From the NCBI RefSeq assembly GCF_001625215.2, contig NC_030385.2:47021598-47085597 (forward strand): a DNA stretch of 64,000 nt, read 5' to 3'. Positions within the stretch are counted from its first letter, which is position 1. The number at the start of each line of letters is the position of its first letter. Both the position numbers and the translations under genes were made by a program. Of this stretch, positions 32,328-50,511 are shown piece after piece. Source of the stretch: Daucus carota subsp. sativus (Eukaryota; Streptophyta; Magnoliopsida; Apiales; Apiaceae). The notes beneath the pieces were generated by a model that was not told the DNA's origin, did not search any database, and worked only from the letters and a program-made list of their open reading frames with translations.

Positions 32328-34832
32328 ATGGGAGCAACTTCACTCAAAGAAGTCAAGCCTTCTTTCTCTCTGCCAAGAACCAAGAATTCTGTTTTTATAA
32401 CTTATGCATTTCTATTGTGTTTCATTGTTTTCAGTCTTGTCTTGGCTTTTAATCCTGTTTCTCCAAGCTATTCTTCTTCTGCTTCTTCTAAAGTTTTCTT
32501 CTCAAACATCTTTTATGGGATCACATGTACATATCAGAATGCAAGAGATACTTTTTCTTATGATAAAGCCGGAAGCTTTGCCTCAAATGTTACCATAACT
32601 GAGTCTCCAGAAAGGAAAGATCAGAGTTCGAATAAAGAATTTCATTCTAAAGCTAGAGGTTTGAAGCCAAATATTACTAAAATCAAGGCTCCAGAATCTC
32701 AGGGAAAGGTGAAGAATCAGACTCTAAACAAAGGCTTGATTGATCAAGCTGTGAATTCATCACAACAACCTGCTGGTAAGATTGGAGATAAGAGGATTGC
32801 AGAAAAAGGGGTGGCTGCCAATTTAACTTCTTCTTTGTCAAAGAAACAGAGGAAGGAGCCTCTTTCAGAGGCACCGGAGACATCGAAAACGGAGGAAATG
32901 ATGAAGCAGCTGATGAATTGTGATTTTTTTGATGGGGAGTGGGTGAAAGATGATTCTTATCCACTGTATAAGCCTGGTTCTTGCTCACTGATTGATGAAC
33001 AGTTTAATTGTCTTCTTAATGGTAGGCCTGATCAAGAATTTCAGCAGTACAAATGGAAGCCAAAGGCCTGCAGTTTACCCAGGTTTGTGATCACTGATCC
33101 AATTTCTACTTTTTATTTGGTTGATTATATATTGTGTTGTGTTCTAATAATTCTGTTTTCCTTGTGTTTACCCCTAGCTCAATTTTCTAGAAATTATTTT
33201 CTGTAATGTAAATTTAGTGCTAAAGTTCAAGCATGTCTTTGTCTTGAGTACAATGTTGAGCTCCAAATTATTATCTCACTTTATTCACTTTTGTTTTGAT
33301 ATTCAAATGATAGACTTGCTTCATTACTATTCAAAAATTATTACATAATATAAGCACGTGGCTAAGCTTCAACAATTTAAAGCACAAGACGGAAAGATGG
33401 GGGGTTTTCTGAAGCTAGATTTTTATCCCACTTAACATAATTGCTTAAAGATGATTGTATCTGTTTATAGGTTAGATGGAAGTCATATGCTGGAATTGTT
33501 GAGAGGAAAGCGATTGGTTTTTGTTGGTGATTCACTCAACAGAAACATGTGGGAATCTTTAGTATGCATCCTCAAAAACTCCGCGAAAGATCAAAGCAAG
33601 GTTTATGAAGCATCTGGCAAGATGCAGTTCAGATCCGATCTTTCATTTTCCTTCATATTCGAGGTCAGTTAAACATTTCTCCTTGACATAATCTTTTGTA
33701 CATAATAGCATTAGGTGCCACTATATCCGTATTTTAGCCGAGCTAATGATTATTTCTTTTGCTAAAGTATCTTAAATTGTCTTGTTATTATCAGGATTAT
33801 GATTGCTCTGTGGAGTTTTTTGTATCTCCGTTTTTAGTTCAAGAAGGGAAAGTGCAAGAACAAAATGGATCAACGCATGCAACACTTCGGCTTGACAAGA
33901 TATGGATGTTAGCTGACAAATATAAAAGTGCAGACATTCTCATTTTCAACACCGGGCACTGGTGGACGCATCCTAAAACATCCGAAGGGTAAATCTCAAC
34001 CTACACTTGTAAGGAGATGCGGTGTCATAAACTCAGCCACTACATAGAAAAAATTATAGTAAATATTGACCGCAATTTGTGTGGAATCAAATAAGACTGT
34101 GAATGTTGCAGGAAAGGCTATTACCAAGAAGGAACACATGTTTATCCTGAACTAAATGTTTTGGAGGCGTTTCGAAAAGCTTTAACGACATGGTCGAGAT
34201 GGGTGGATGCTAATGTAAACACTACGAAATCCTTGGTTTTCTTTCGGGGCTACTCTGCCTCTCATTTCAGGTAACACCTCCGTATTTTCATCAGAATTAA
34301 AAGATACAGTAACATTCAACAGTTATTTTATACACCATTAAATATTTAAAAGAAGAAAATTATAAAAGACAAGGATTCCCGAACAAACTTTTTATTAAAC
34401 ATGTGTAAAACACTGATCTAATCACCAATGACCCCATATTCGATGTAATGACATTGTTTTACTACTTGAATAACTCGGAGTTTTTGCTACTGCTGCAGTG
34501 GCGGGCAATGGAATTCAGGTGGACAGTGTGATAACCAATCTGAACCGATAAAGAATGAGAAATATCTCACACAGTATCCACCAATGATGAAAGTTGTGGA
34601 GAAAGTACTGCGTAATGCCAAAACCCCGGTTTCCTATTTGAATATAACAAGATTGACAGATTATAGAAAAGATGGCCATCCATCCCTGTTTAGGAAGCAA
34701 CATATGTCGTCAAAGGAGAAACAATTAACCCTGCAATTTCAGGACTGCAGCCACTGGTGCCTTCCAGGCGTACCCGATTTATGGAATGAGATTTTATATG
34801 CAGAATTGCTAAGGAAACAATACCGAGAGTAG
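32328..34832 (+). CDS. Trichome birefringence-like (TBL) polysaccharide O-acetyltransferase
   Basis: Five exons (32328-33082, 33471-33663, 33795-33988, 34112-34270, 34499-34832) encode 544 residues. Residues 22-41 form a Golgi signal anchor, followed by a variable, Ser/Lys-rich stem to about residue 190. The TBL domain follows: [17 protein letters not shown], then the PC-esterase block with GDSL at 271-274 ([13 protein letters not shown]). The DUF231 part has [15 protein letters not shown], ends [16 protein letters not shown], and supplies the catalytic DxxH (D516, H519). Such proteins O-acetylate wall xylan, mannan or pectin. The long stem resembles the TBR/TBL1-2 subgroup, but the polymer is not decided by sequence here. 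Confidence 0.9.
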
Positions 34833-36191
34833 CCGCAGAAGCAACAACATAGGTAAACAAGCATGGACATAATAACTTTGTCGTGTACAGTGAAATACTA
34901 CATGTTCCTCTTTTCTTTTTTAGTGAAGATAAACACAAACTCGAAGAAGATCAAACAAATAAGTTTTTTTTTTTTTAATTTTAAAAATTTGTAACCAGAT
35001 GCATTAAAACTATGTGTACCAAAGGTCCATAGATATAGTCGAAACAGTACAGAACAGTGACAGTAGATAAGCTGTCCCTTAAATTTGTTTTTTTGTTCGG
35101 AGAATGATGTAATTCTTCAATCATATATGATAAGTGATGAATTTAAACTAATCATCGTAATTATCCTGCTCATCTACTTTAGTGTGATCATCGTGTTTCT
35201 TTCGTTTTCTAGTATAAGCATGCTGAGATGTGGACTACTTTTGTAGTTTGATTTTTCTTTGACTATTTATTCATTTTGCTCCTTGCCAAATTCTCCACTT
35301 GTTGAACCTCTGGTCAATATTAGCAGTTAACTTCAGGCTACCGTTTGGTCAATATTAGCAGTTAGAAATGGGATTAGGACTCAGAGTTTGCTGTTTCGGC
35401 ACTAACACATTTGTTTTGGTCTGGATAAACACACTTGGGCTACTTTTTTCAGAAGTTCACATGAGAACTTTGACCCCTTAATAGAACTAAAATTTGGAAT
35501 TAGTTAGTGCTTAGTGCACAATCTTTAGTTATGCAAAGTCTGTGAACAATGTCTTGGTTCATACGTAGCTGGGGCTTAAAATTAAAGTAGAGTCTTTGTG
35601 AAAACGAGAACTCGCACACATCCCATTAAGAACCCTGGTCCAGTTTGCTTTAAATACTAGACATGTAACTACAAAGTGTTGGTCAGTGCTCATGCTAACC
35701 ACAACCCATATCGGTGGCAATTAATAAGATGGATTACGGAAACAAGAGGAGGAGAACGATCAATCGTATTTATGTGCTCCACCACATTCTGATAATTGAA
35801 CACTATCCGTTGAGGGTAATATTTACGGAGCATCATATCATTGCTCCGTTATGATACCGTCCTTCAACTAATATTTTAAAAACAATTAGAGCATATCACT
35901 TTGTATTATCATTCAGTCTTAACTCATCCATCTTCTGTTATGTTTTGGTTGCCCTACAATTAAGAAGCCTGATAGCAACATAGAGAAGTTCCTGCTAATA
36001 ACACAAAATTTGACAGATCACATTAGCGAAGAAAGATTTTATTTATAGCTCGCAGAAATTCAAATTCTTACATATTACACCCATGCCTCTGCCGAATGTT
36101 TATTAATGAGACAAGTTTACTAGAGTATGTCGCCTGGCTTCTTAAAGGACAAGGCTAAACTAGTCTGGGTGACTTATGTAAAAATCCTCTA
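34833..36191. other. Intergenic between TBL and peroxidase 1, no gene seen
   Basis: Convergent 3' regions. The 19-mer TGGTCAATATTAGCAGTTA is directly repeated at 35311-35329 and 35346-35364. Nothing else stands out. Confidence 0.5.
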
Positions 36192-40219
<4,028 letters not shown>

Positions 40220-40377
40220 TTAGTTTGGTTTGTTGTGAAGGGTGTTGAATAATTATGTTTCTACGTACAGACTTGCATGCGTGGAAGTCTTAGGGTAAGA
40301 TGAGTAGACTAGACTCAGCACAGTATTTATATACAATTGATAAAAATAAATGTGCTTATTCATATTTGATTAATAGA

Positions 40378-40455
40378 TGATATTTCTACAACTGTGTACA
40401 AATTTTAACACTTAGCTAGGGCATAACGTTTCATGTTTAATTTCTGCAAACCATC
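40378..40455 (-). promoter_or_regulatory. Conserved upstream block, peroxidase 2
   Basis: Counterpart of the block at 37490-37575, with matching ATTTCTACAACTGTGT and CACTTAGCTAG phrases upstream of peroxidase 2. Confidence 0.5.
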
Positions 40456-41267
40456 TCGATCATCGTCTTCGAAAGGGAAATGTATAACGTATCATGTTTA
40501 TCTTCTGCAAATCACATACCCCACTTTTGTCCAAGAGTTGATCATTCTAGCTTCTGATTTAAATCTCCATGACTGACAAAATTTAAGAAACGAAATCAAC
40601 GGCGATAAGACTTTCTACTTTGATCATGTATACCATTTTTTCATAAAGATAATGCAAACTAATGAAAGCCCACAAAACTCTACTTCTGCTGTTTGCAATC
40701 CCAGAAAACATTATTCTACTGCAAGATACAGTAGGGGATAATATATATCATAGGAGCTGCTGAACCCTCGGCATCGAGGAATATACACTCTTATCAGATC
40801 ATATCTTTTTCAGCCGTTGGATCTTTCTGATGATTAACGATCTTGAGCTAGACAACTTATCTTCTAGCTATAATTTTTAGCATAATAACATTTTTGTTTC
40901 CAAATAATTTTGAACTAGTGGGAGTCGGGCTGAGAAAGAAATTACGAGCTAAATGGCCAGCTCCATGTCATTCATGAACCACTGATTGATGGGCCTAACT
41001 CGGTATTTCTAAGTTTCTAACCACACAAATGACTAGTATAAACAACCAAATGCAGCAGAATCAGGTTGTTCAAGTCAAAATCAGAAGCTACATATTATTC
41101 TTTTAAGTTGCAATATATATAACATATGTTACAGGTAGAAATATGGCTTAGTTTGAATAGATGGACAAGTTTAATTCATATTGTATATAAAATGTGATTG
41201 TCATTTTTCCCAAGTGTTTCTGTTGACAAATATCTTAGCCTTTAGCAAAAGTCGATCATCTAGAATA
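40456..41267. other. Intergenic, no gene seen
   Basis: AT-rich upstream DNA. ATAACGT(A)TCATGTTTA...TCTGCAAA occurs twice near 40422-40450 and 40484-40510, a local partial duplication. Nothing else recognised. Confidence 0.5.
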
Positions 41268-41275
41268 CCCATTTT

Positions 41276-41966
41276 TAGGAGTGTGCATGGTGCGGTTTGG
41301 TGCGGTTCTGGACATTAACCGTAACCAACCGTTGAATGCGGTTCGGTGCGGTTAATTATCATTAATCGTAACCACATCAATTAAGACGGTTTTTCGGTTA
41401 CGGTTAACCATTAGTCGGTTACGGTTTTTTTTTCGGTTTTTCTACTATTAGTATTTTGCTACTTCTGTCCATAGTAAATTTTTTTTAAAAATATAAAATT
41501 TCCATGAACATGTACAGTATGTTCGGTTACTCGTGTTTCCATACACAAGGATATAGGAAATATTACAGACTTTCATCTATAAAAAACTTAATACACAATA
41601 AAAATTAAAACATACATATTTCAACAAGAAATTAGATGATGTCAAGTTAATAAAATTATCCAAACTTAACTAATCATGAAATTCAAATAAAAAATCTTGA
41701 GAAAGTACATAAATAAGAAGAGTAGAATAGGTGTTTTATTACCATTATTAATATATGTATATATGTGTGTGTGTCTATGTATATATATATCGGTTCGATT
41801 AATTTTGATGCGGTTTTAGCATAAAACCGAAAATAAAACCGCACCACTAATTTCGATTTTTTATTTTGGTTCTTTTCGGTTTTATTTTCAGTTTGATTTT
41901 TTTCGGTGTGGTTTTTCAATTTTTTCAAGTTTTTTTTGCGGTTTCGGTTTTTTCTGCTCACCCCTA
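41276..41966. mobile_element. hAT-type non-autonomous element with 8-bp target duplication
   Basis: 691 bp flanked by the 8-bp direct repeat CCCATTTT (41268-41275 and 41967-41974). Ends are TAGGAGTGTGCA and TGCTCACCCCTA, imperfect 12-bp terminal inverted repeats. Both arms are dense in CGGTT/AACCG words (GGTGCGGTT, TCGGTTACGGTT; later mostly CGGTTTT), giving strong foldback potential. It has no transposase; the ORF inside is Lys/Asn-rich translation of AT-rich sequence. The 8-bp duplication points to the hAT superfamily. Confidence 0.85.
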
Positions 41967-41974
41967 CCCATTTT

Positions 41975-42849
41975 AATTCATAACTCAAAACCTCAATAAA
42001 CAAAAAATAAATGGTGGAAATATACCAAAGTTATGGAAATGGGCTAAGAGAGCCGATTGAAATACATGTGCCGCTGCAGACCATGTGAGATGTAGAGTTT
42101 TTAACATACTTGACAGAGTTGGCCCGATTATTGGTTTTCATTTCTTGATATAAGGACCCGCTTGAGAGCTTACATTTCTCGTTATAAAGGCCCGCTTAGC
42201 TTTTAGCCCAATCCAGCTAGAATGATTAACCGATTCTTTTCTATTTTAATCTTAAATTGCAAATTTGACTTGAATGATAATAAGTTTACGTGTAAAATAA
42301 AATTATAGAATAACAATACACTGAAAAAACAAAAGATAATTTCAAACTTACATGAACCATAAAGCTTACTTTGTGGGTGGAAGAACATGGGCTTTAGTCT
42401 TGTCTGCCAAATAATTGAATAATTTGATGGGAGTATGGTTACAAATTAAATTGTTGTGACCGGGTGGACCCAGATAATCTATGGACTGCTTATCATCACG
42501 TAAATTATGATTTCGACAAGTTCAAAAACTCTCTTATTTATAATATCTAAATTTAAAATATATCATAAATATAATATTCGTGTTAAAATAATTACTTGAT
42601 ATTAAAAAATGATTTTTGTACAATTAAATAAGAAAATTGCACTAAAATAATATTTTTCTTATAATTAAAAATAATATTATTGTTCAAAGTTTATCGCACA
42701 TGTCATATTTTCTGGATCTTTGCTTGTAGTTTGCATTAATTAACAGCTCCCCCGGATTTTTGTTATTTAAATTACTTATTATATAAAAAAACTCAAAAAG
42801 TAGTCAAATCTCCTTTATTTTTTGTCTCATAATTTTATCCTCTCCTCCT
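41975..42849. other. Intergenic, no gene seen
   Basis: AT-rich; GGCCCGATT, GGACCCGCTT and AGGCCCGCTT phrases near 42121-42196 form a short degenerate repeat. No gene recognised. Confidence 0.5.
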
Positions 42850-43718
42850 CCAAGAGAGCAGAGCTGGGCAACAGAACCATTTATTTCTCTCACACTCTTC
42901 GCTATCATTCAATCGAGGATACGTACACACACCCACAGCTATAGCAGCTCTTTCAAGGTTTGTTTTTCTCATCTTATTCTTATTATTATTGCTAATCCGT
43001 CATGGGCTGATTTGGATTTGAACTGGATATCAGGGTCATTAATCTTTTGATTTGATTTTGAAAACGGTTATTTTTATTCAAGATTTGATATTTTCTTGTT
43101 TTAATCTCACTTTCTGATCGACAATTGCCTTTGAACGGTGTTAGATATGGTTATATATACCTCTATGTACCAAGAATTATGGTTATCTATCTATTTGATT
43201 GTTGATAAATCTCTAGATTCAATTTATATTGTAATTGTCATTTATTATTTATGTTGTTATTTCTCTTGTGATCTCATTGTGCACTTCAGATCAGTGTGTG
43301 TGTTTGATGCTTCATCTTATTCAGAATCAATAAATGTTCAAAACCTCCTCTCTGTTTTTCTATGAATAACATGTCGTACAAATTGTAACTTTAATTTGAG
43401 GGTTAGCAGCTCCCTGATTTTTTTATTTTTTTTTTGCAATTGCTACTGATTACTTCAAATTTTTCTTTGATCATTTGCACTTGCTTTGAATTTGGAAGTG
43501 TAGTATAAGTGATTTTTTTTATCCATGTAGCTTAAATTTTTGCAAAAATAATATTTGTATCTGTATTTGACCAATTATATATTCTTTATGACACTGCTGT
43601 CAGCAATCTTTCTTCGTGTCTCATCATACATGCCTTTTTTGTCCTTAAAAATAAGAGGTTACTAATTTATACGTGTAAATAATAGGCTTGCCCTTTCATT
43701 TACAGTGTGTTGACAAAG

Positions 43719-46700
43719 ATGAAACCTGTCTGTCCTTTTGCAAAAGTTGCTCGTCCTGATGATGGATCTTTGAAGAAACCTAATGGAAATAAGCAGCATC
43801 CAGCGTGTGAGGCTAAATCTAAGCCAGAGTCTACTGAATCTGCCACTATCTCTCCAAAATGCCCTTTGGGATATGATTCTGAAACCTTCAAGATTGGACC
43901 GTTTAGCTGCATGATATGCAAGGCACTTCTTTTTGAGTGTAGCAAATGCATTCCTTGTTCACATGTGTACTGCAAGTAAGTAAAGTTCTCTGTATTCTTC
44001 ATTTGTTTTTTTAATGATATGAGCTAGTTACATACTCCTATTAACTTTTAATTTCTCAGTTTATGCTGATAAATTTCCCCACAATTTGGAACTGCAGAGC
44101 TTGTATCTCACGCTTTAATGATTGTCCTCTCTGTGGCGCCGACATCGAGAGTACCGAACCTGACACAAATCTTCAGAGTGTTGTTGATCGCTTCATTGAA
44201 GGTCATGCAAGGATCAAACGTCAAGTTGATACCGAAGGAAATGAAGTTGTAGGTGAAAAGAAGACAGTGGTATATGAGGACGTGTCCCTGGAAAGAGGCA
44301 CTTTTCTGGTGCAACATGCAATGAGGGTGAGTTTGTAACATGTCCCTGCTTCTTTTACCAGTCTTGTAGTACTTATTCATTGTTGACTTTCAGATTATGG
44401 ATTTATTAGTTGATATCATATTTCTTCCTTGATTTGAGTGCTTAGTCTGTGTTTTCTTGTTTCTCATGTAGGCATTTCGTGCTAATAATGTAGAAAGTGC
44501 TAAATCTAGACTTAATCTATGTGCGGAAGATATTCGAGAGCAGTTAGGAAGATCGGGGAACACATCAGAGTTGTGCTCACAGCTAGGAGCAGTTCTGGGC
44601 ATGCTTGGCGATTGCTGGTCTGATATTTCCTTGATCCTTTCATATATATATATGTCGCGCTTACTGAATGTATTGCTACTCTACTAAACAAGTTCTCAGT
44701 TAGTGAGAAGTATTTAACTGAATTACATGCATTATGTGTGGAATATTTATTCAGCAAACAAATTAATTATTAAAACATAGTAATAAAGACGATGACTGTG
44801 TCTGTAATTATATTATGTACGATGCAGTCGAGCTACCGGGGATGCTACTTCTGCAGTCAGTCATTTTGAAGAGAGTGTGAACTTCCTATCTAAAGTGTCA
44901 GCAGATGATTTGGAGGTATATTTCTGGGCATTTGTAATATTATTAATGTTGTCTAAATTGTTTTCTTATACGATTTGTTGATATTTTTTGAGTTAAAATT
45001 TTCCCATTACTTGTCTACAGGCTTGTTAACATCAAAGTAGTTAATTAATTCGGAACCATTTTTTACAAAAGTAGTTCTTTTTCTACCCTTAGAGTGCCTG
45101 CTTATTTCGTCTCAATCATGTGCAGATCAAACATACACTCTCTATATCATTAAATAAAATTGGAGATCTGAAGTATTATGCTGAAGACTTGGAAGCTGCT
45201 CGATCATACTATTTACAAGCTTTGGACATGCGTCGGAATGCTATGAAGCATCCCTCTAGCGTTCCCTCTCAGGTCAGCACACTTGTGTCTCTTGGCTTCA
45301 AATACAAAATGAATTTAGCCTACAAGCCTTCGTACAACGTATTTGTGTATTTACTAAAATTTGTTGGTATGTCATGATTTTTCTGATTTCCTAAGTTTAT
45401 ACTTGAAGAATCTTATATTTATGTTTTTATAAACCACTTTTTGCTAAATTCCTACTACAAAAAAATTAAAATTGTATTGCTAGTGAATATAAGTCTAAAT
45501 GTGAAAGTATTCAAGTTTGTATAGATTGTAGCATAATTTTGACCCTATATAAAATGTATGTGTGCGCCCACTTTCAAGTAGAACAAAAGTGGTTCAAATC
45601 TCAATGTCTTGGAGCAGAGGCAGTATTGTGAACTTTGTTTATAGTTTTACAAAAAGTGTGAGGTGTGTGGATGACATGACCAACTTTACTCTTTCTAATA
45701 AAGTTTTTGGCCGAATCTATAGATTCCTTAAAATCTCGGCACATTCATCCCTTTATTTTCACCACTAGAATGAAATATCTTGCATTTGTTACAGCTCTAC
45801 TAATAAGTTGTGTGCATGTTGTGGATTTGTGGCTTGATAATAATGTGATCTAGAAGGATAAGAAAATGGTTAAAAACAGGAGATATAACCTCTCTCTGCA
45901 GAGAATCAACAGATGTATATAAATCACCTATTATATTCCTCTGAGCTCATAATATTTGGATTTAATTAATGTTTTGTATTACTAGAGTGTATATATTTCC
46001 TATTACTTGGGAGGAAATTCCTAATGAAAAGGAAAATTAATCATCATTAAAATTTTGACTTCCAACTTAGTTTGCTGTATCACCTAGAATATTCCTACTA
46101 TTCTACTTGCCTTAATTTAAAATTAACTTTATATCTAAATAGTAATATTAGGTATATATAACTAATAATTAATTTCTTCTGCTTCAATATGCCTTTGAAA
46201 TTCTTATGACCCTTAAAATTTGTATAGGGAATAGAAATTTGGCATCCTGCAGCAGCATGTTAGAAACTTACTTTGTTGATGTACTTCTAAATATTATGTT
46301 CTTAACTTGTACAACTATTAAATAGAATTAGAGGATCTTGGATTCAAATACATGCAAATTTACTACTGCATGCGCGATTGCGCGTATTTTTTTTCACATA
46401 CAGATATTATATGAAGTGATATAGGGAACATGATACAGTCGGTAGTTATTTTATCCAGATAAGGTCACTTATGTCGAGAGACGATTTGTTCAATACATAT
46501 TTTTAAGAAAATCACACATTGTTTTCTTGGCTTCTGTAAATATAAAACCAGTAAATTGCTGCATTTTCATACAATTTCTTAGATAGTGTAGAAATGAGCT
46601 AAAACTTTTTTCCACCTAAACTCCAGGCTATAGATGTGGCTGTTTCTCTCGCCAAAGTTGCTGATGTTGATAGAAATCTTGGAAACGAGAATGCTGCTAT

Positions 46701-46916
46701 TGATGAATTTCAAGAAGGCATTAAATTACTGGAATCTTTGAAATTAAGTACTGAAGAAGTTGGTCTTGAACAGAAGGTAAGTATTTACCCCCTCCCCACC
46801 CCACCCCACTCCTCCCCTATTATTAATCTTTGTGGCTGACATTTTGTTTCCACTTGCAGCGTCTCTCTGTGCTGGACTTCCTGAACAAAGAAGTTGCAAA
46901 GAAACAAACCGACTGA
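43719..46916 (+). CDS. NCA1: NCA1-type RING-finger/TPR catalase chaperone
   Basis: Seven coding exons (43719-43975, 44098-44326, 44472-44617, 44828-44915, 45126-45272, 46627-46776, 46860-46916) encode 357 residues. The N terminus VCPFAKVARPDDGS matches the motif typical of NO CATALASE ACTIVITY 1. A C3HC4 RING follows at residues 64-98 (CMICKALLFEC...CPLCGADI). The C-terminal half is helical with TPR-like repeats (KIGDLKYYAEDLEAARSYYLQALDMRR; AKVADVDRNLGNENAAIDEF). NCA1 is known to bind and fold catalase in the cytosol under stress. A 5' noncoding exon with a leader intron is likely (exon near 42850-42957, donor CAAG|GTTTG). Intron 5 is long, about 1.35 kb, with nothing recognised inside. Confidence 0.85.
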
Positions 46917-47840
46917 ACTTCCTGAGATCTTGTTTGTTCCATTATTAAGTAAAATTAAATAAGCAACCTCTGAGTCGGGAGTTATATAAGCTGTTATTTG
47001 TAGTAAAGCATAAAACACATGAAGTTCCCATGTCGTTACAGGTGATAGAAACTAGTTTTGTTAGGGTATCATAGTCTGCTTCGGTCAACGTATCTTTCAT
47101 GGTTGAAGACGTGCCACTATATGTAAATTGTATGGTTTGTTAATAAGTGTGAAGAACACTATTGTCGCAATGCAGGATTGATTTTGGATATGTTGTTTGG
47201 TGTTGTTACAGCTGATAAATGTCTGTCTTTGTTTTATTCTCTTTGTTTCCTGTTTCTATGCTTTGAGTAAATATATTATATATTCAAATCTTTGACTGAA
47301 TTTTCTATTGGTTAGTAAATAATATGAGTGAAAATGAAGTGACTAAGCTTCTTGGACTCGGCATCCATAAACCAACGAAAGGGAAAAGGGCAGAATGCAA
47401 GTTTATCATGTATTTCCGTCTGCAATGACAATGTAAAATTTAGAAAGAAGAAATTCAAGAGCGTATATGGAAATAATGTTAATTGTTGAAATGTATTAAG
47501 AGATAAACATACGCCATTAAAAGATATTGGAAGAACAGGATCTGTTATTTAGCGAGACTCGTAGCGTAAATCATTGTCTGCTAACTTGGTACATCTATTG
47601 TATAGATAAACATTACCCCGTAGAATGGTATAGCTAAATAATACCAATTATTTAAAGATAATAAATTCATTTTGTGTAAAGTAATGAAGATAATGAAGTG
47701 TACATAAAGAGTGGAGTGGGTGGGAAATCTAGAAACAATCTAGACGTGGCACGTAACAAAGTCGAAAGAGAATAAGCATAAGAAACGGTCTGAGTCTAAG
47801 AAAGAGGAGGAGAAACAGAAACATGACATCCGTTTATTAA
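46917..47840. other. Intergenic between NCA1 and actin
   Basis: NCA1 3' region followed by the presumed actin promoter. No clear TATA box or repeat was identified. Confidence 0.4.
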
Positions 47841-47984
47841 TAGATGCAGCGCAGCTTTCGCGTCTCCCACACGATAAGAGACCTTCCCCTCTTCAATTCT
47901 ATCCTCCTCATCTTCTTTTTTTTTACTTTTCCTCGTCTTCTCATTCTTCTTCATCTTCTCCCAGCGTTTCGTTTTTCTTTTTCG

Positions 47985-48365
47985 GTACGTTATTTGATCA
48001 TGCATGCTCATTGTTTCTATCTTTTATTCATCCATTCGTGTTTTCATTAGAAATTCCATCAGGCATGTTTCCATTTATAAGCATTTGCATTTTCATCATA
48101 ATGTTATATTATTTTCAGACTATTAGGTGTTCTTATTACAATGTTCTATAATTTTCAGAGTATTGTTTTTCACGTGCTTGTAAATTGTTCAACATGTTGG
48201 AATATTGTTGTTGATCCAAGCTTTGTCGATTTCGCGTTATTTATTGTTTAAAATTCATGTAATCTGACCATAAGACGAAAAAGATGTTGAAATGTTTTTG
48301 CATCCATGTCACAGAAAAAACTTATATCATATAAATTCATTGAATCATAGATGCTGTTTCTGCAG
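47985..48365 (+). other. Leader (5' UTR) intron of the actin gene
   Basis: Donor TTCG|GTACGT at 47985 and acceptor TCTGCAG| ending at 48365 lie 12 bp before the actin start codon, after a CT-rich leader. Plant actins commonly have such an intron that raises expression. Confidence 0.65.
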
Positions 48366-48377
48366 ACAGACTAAAAA

Positions 48378-49891
<1,514 letters not shown>

Positions 49892-50437
49892 GTACTTAAA
49901 GCTAAGAGAACTGGTGTTTGCAGAGCTATATTCATTTTGGGATGTGGAAAAGCTTCTGATACAATCCTTGCAGCACTGGCTTATTTTATCTTGTTTTTCA
50001 GTTATATATATTACTGGTCCAATCCGTCTCTTCGTCTACTACTGGAGGCTGGATCATACCAAGATTAAAATTTCTGTCAATAATAATTTGTAGAAGATTG
50101 TTTATTTTGATTATCCAGTGATTTAATACTATTTTTTATCTGATTACTTCGATCAAATGGTAATTCCTTGCTGAATGTTTTTATTGAACTTCTGATGAAA
50201 GTTCTGTATGAATACTGTAGTATTTTGAGTGAGTAAGAAAAGTCCATTGCTTAATCATCTATTATATCAGGGTTTAAGTAAGAATGCGAAGAATTAACAT
50301 ACAAAGGTGCCTCAAAAGATATTATACTTTAAAAACGAAAATGATTGAATTAAAACATCAGAAGGGAGTACAAGTTTACAGATTTATGAACTTTTAGTGA
50401 ACATGTTTCTTATCCAGGCAGTTTGAGCTGTTCAGCT

Positions 50438-50511
50438 GAGTAGAGCTGCTTCATTCATCAGGTTCACTTCCATTGAGTAGAGTTGCTTCATTCATCAGGT
50501 TCACTTCTATT
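50438..50511. repeat. 37-bp tandem duplication over the PP2C stop codon
   Basis: Units 50438-50474 and 50475-50511 differ at two positions. Each contains the reverse complement of the last codons (SEPDE) and the stop. Translation ends in the unit nearer the gene body, so the second unit is 3' UTR. Confidence 0.9.
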
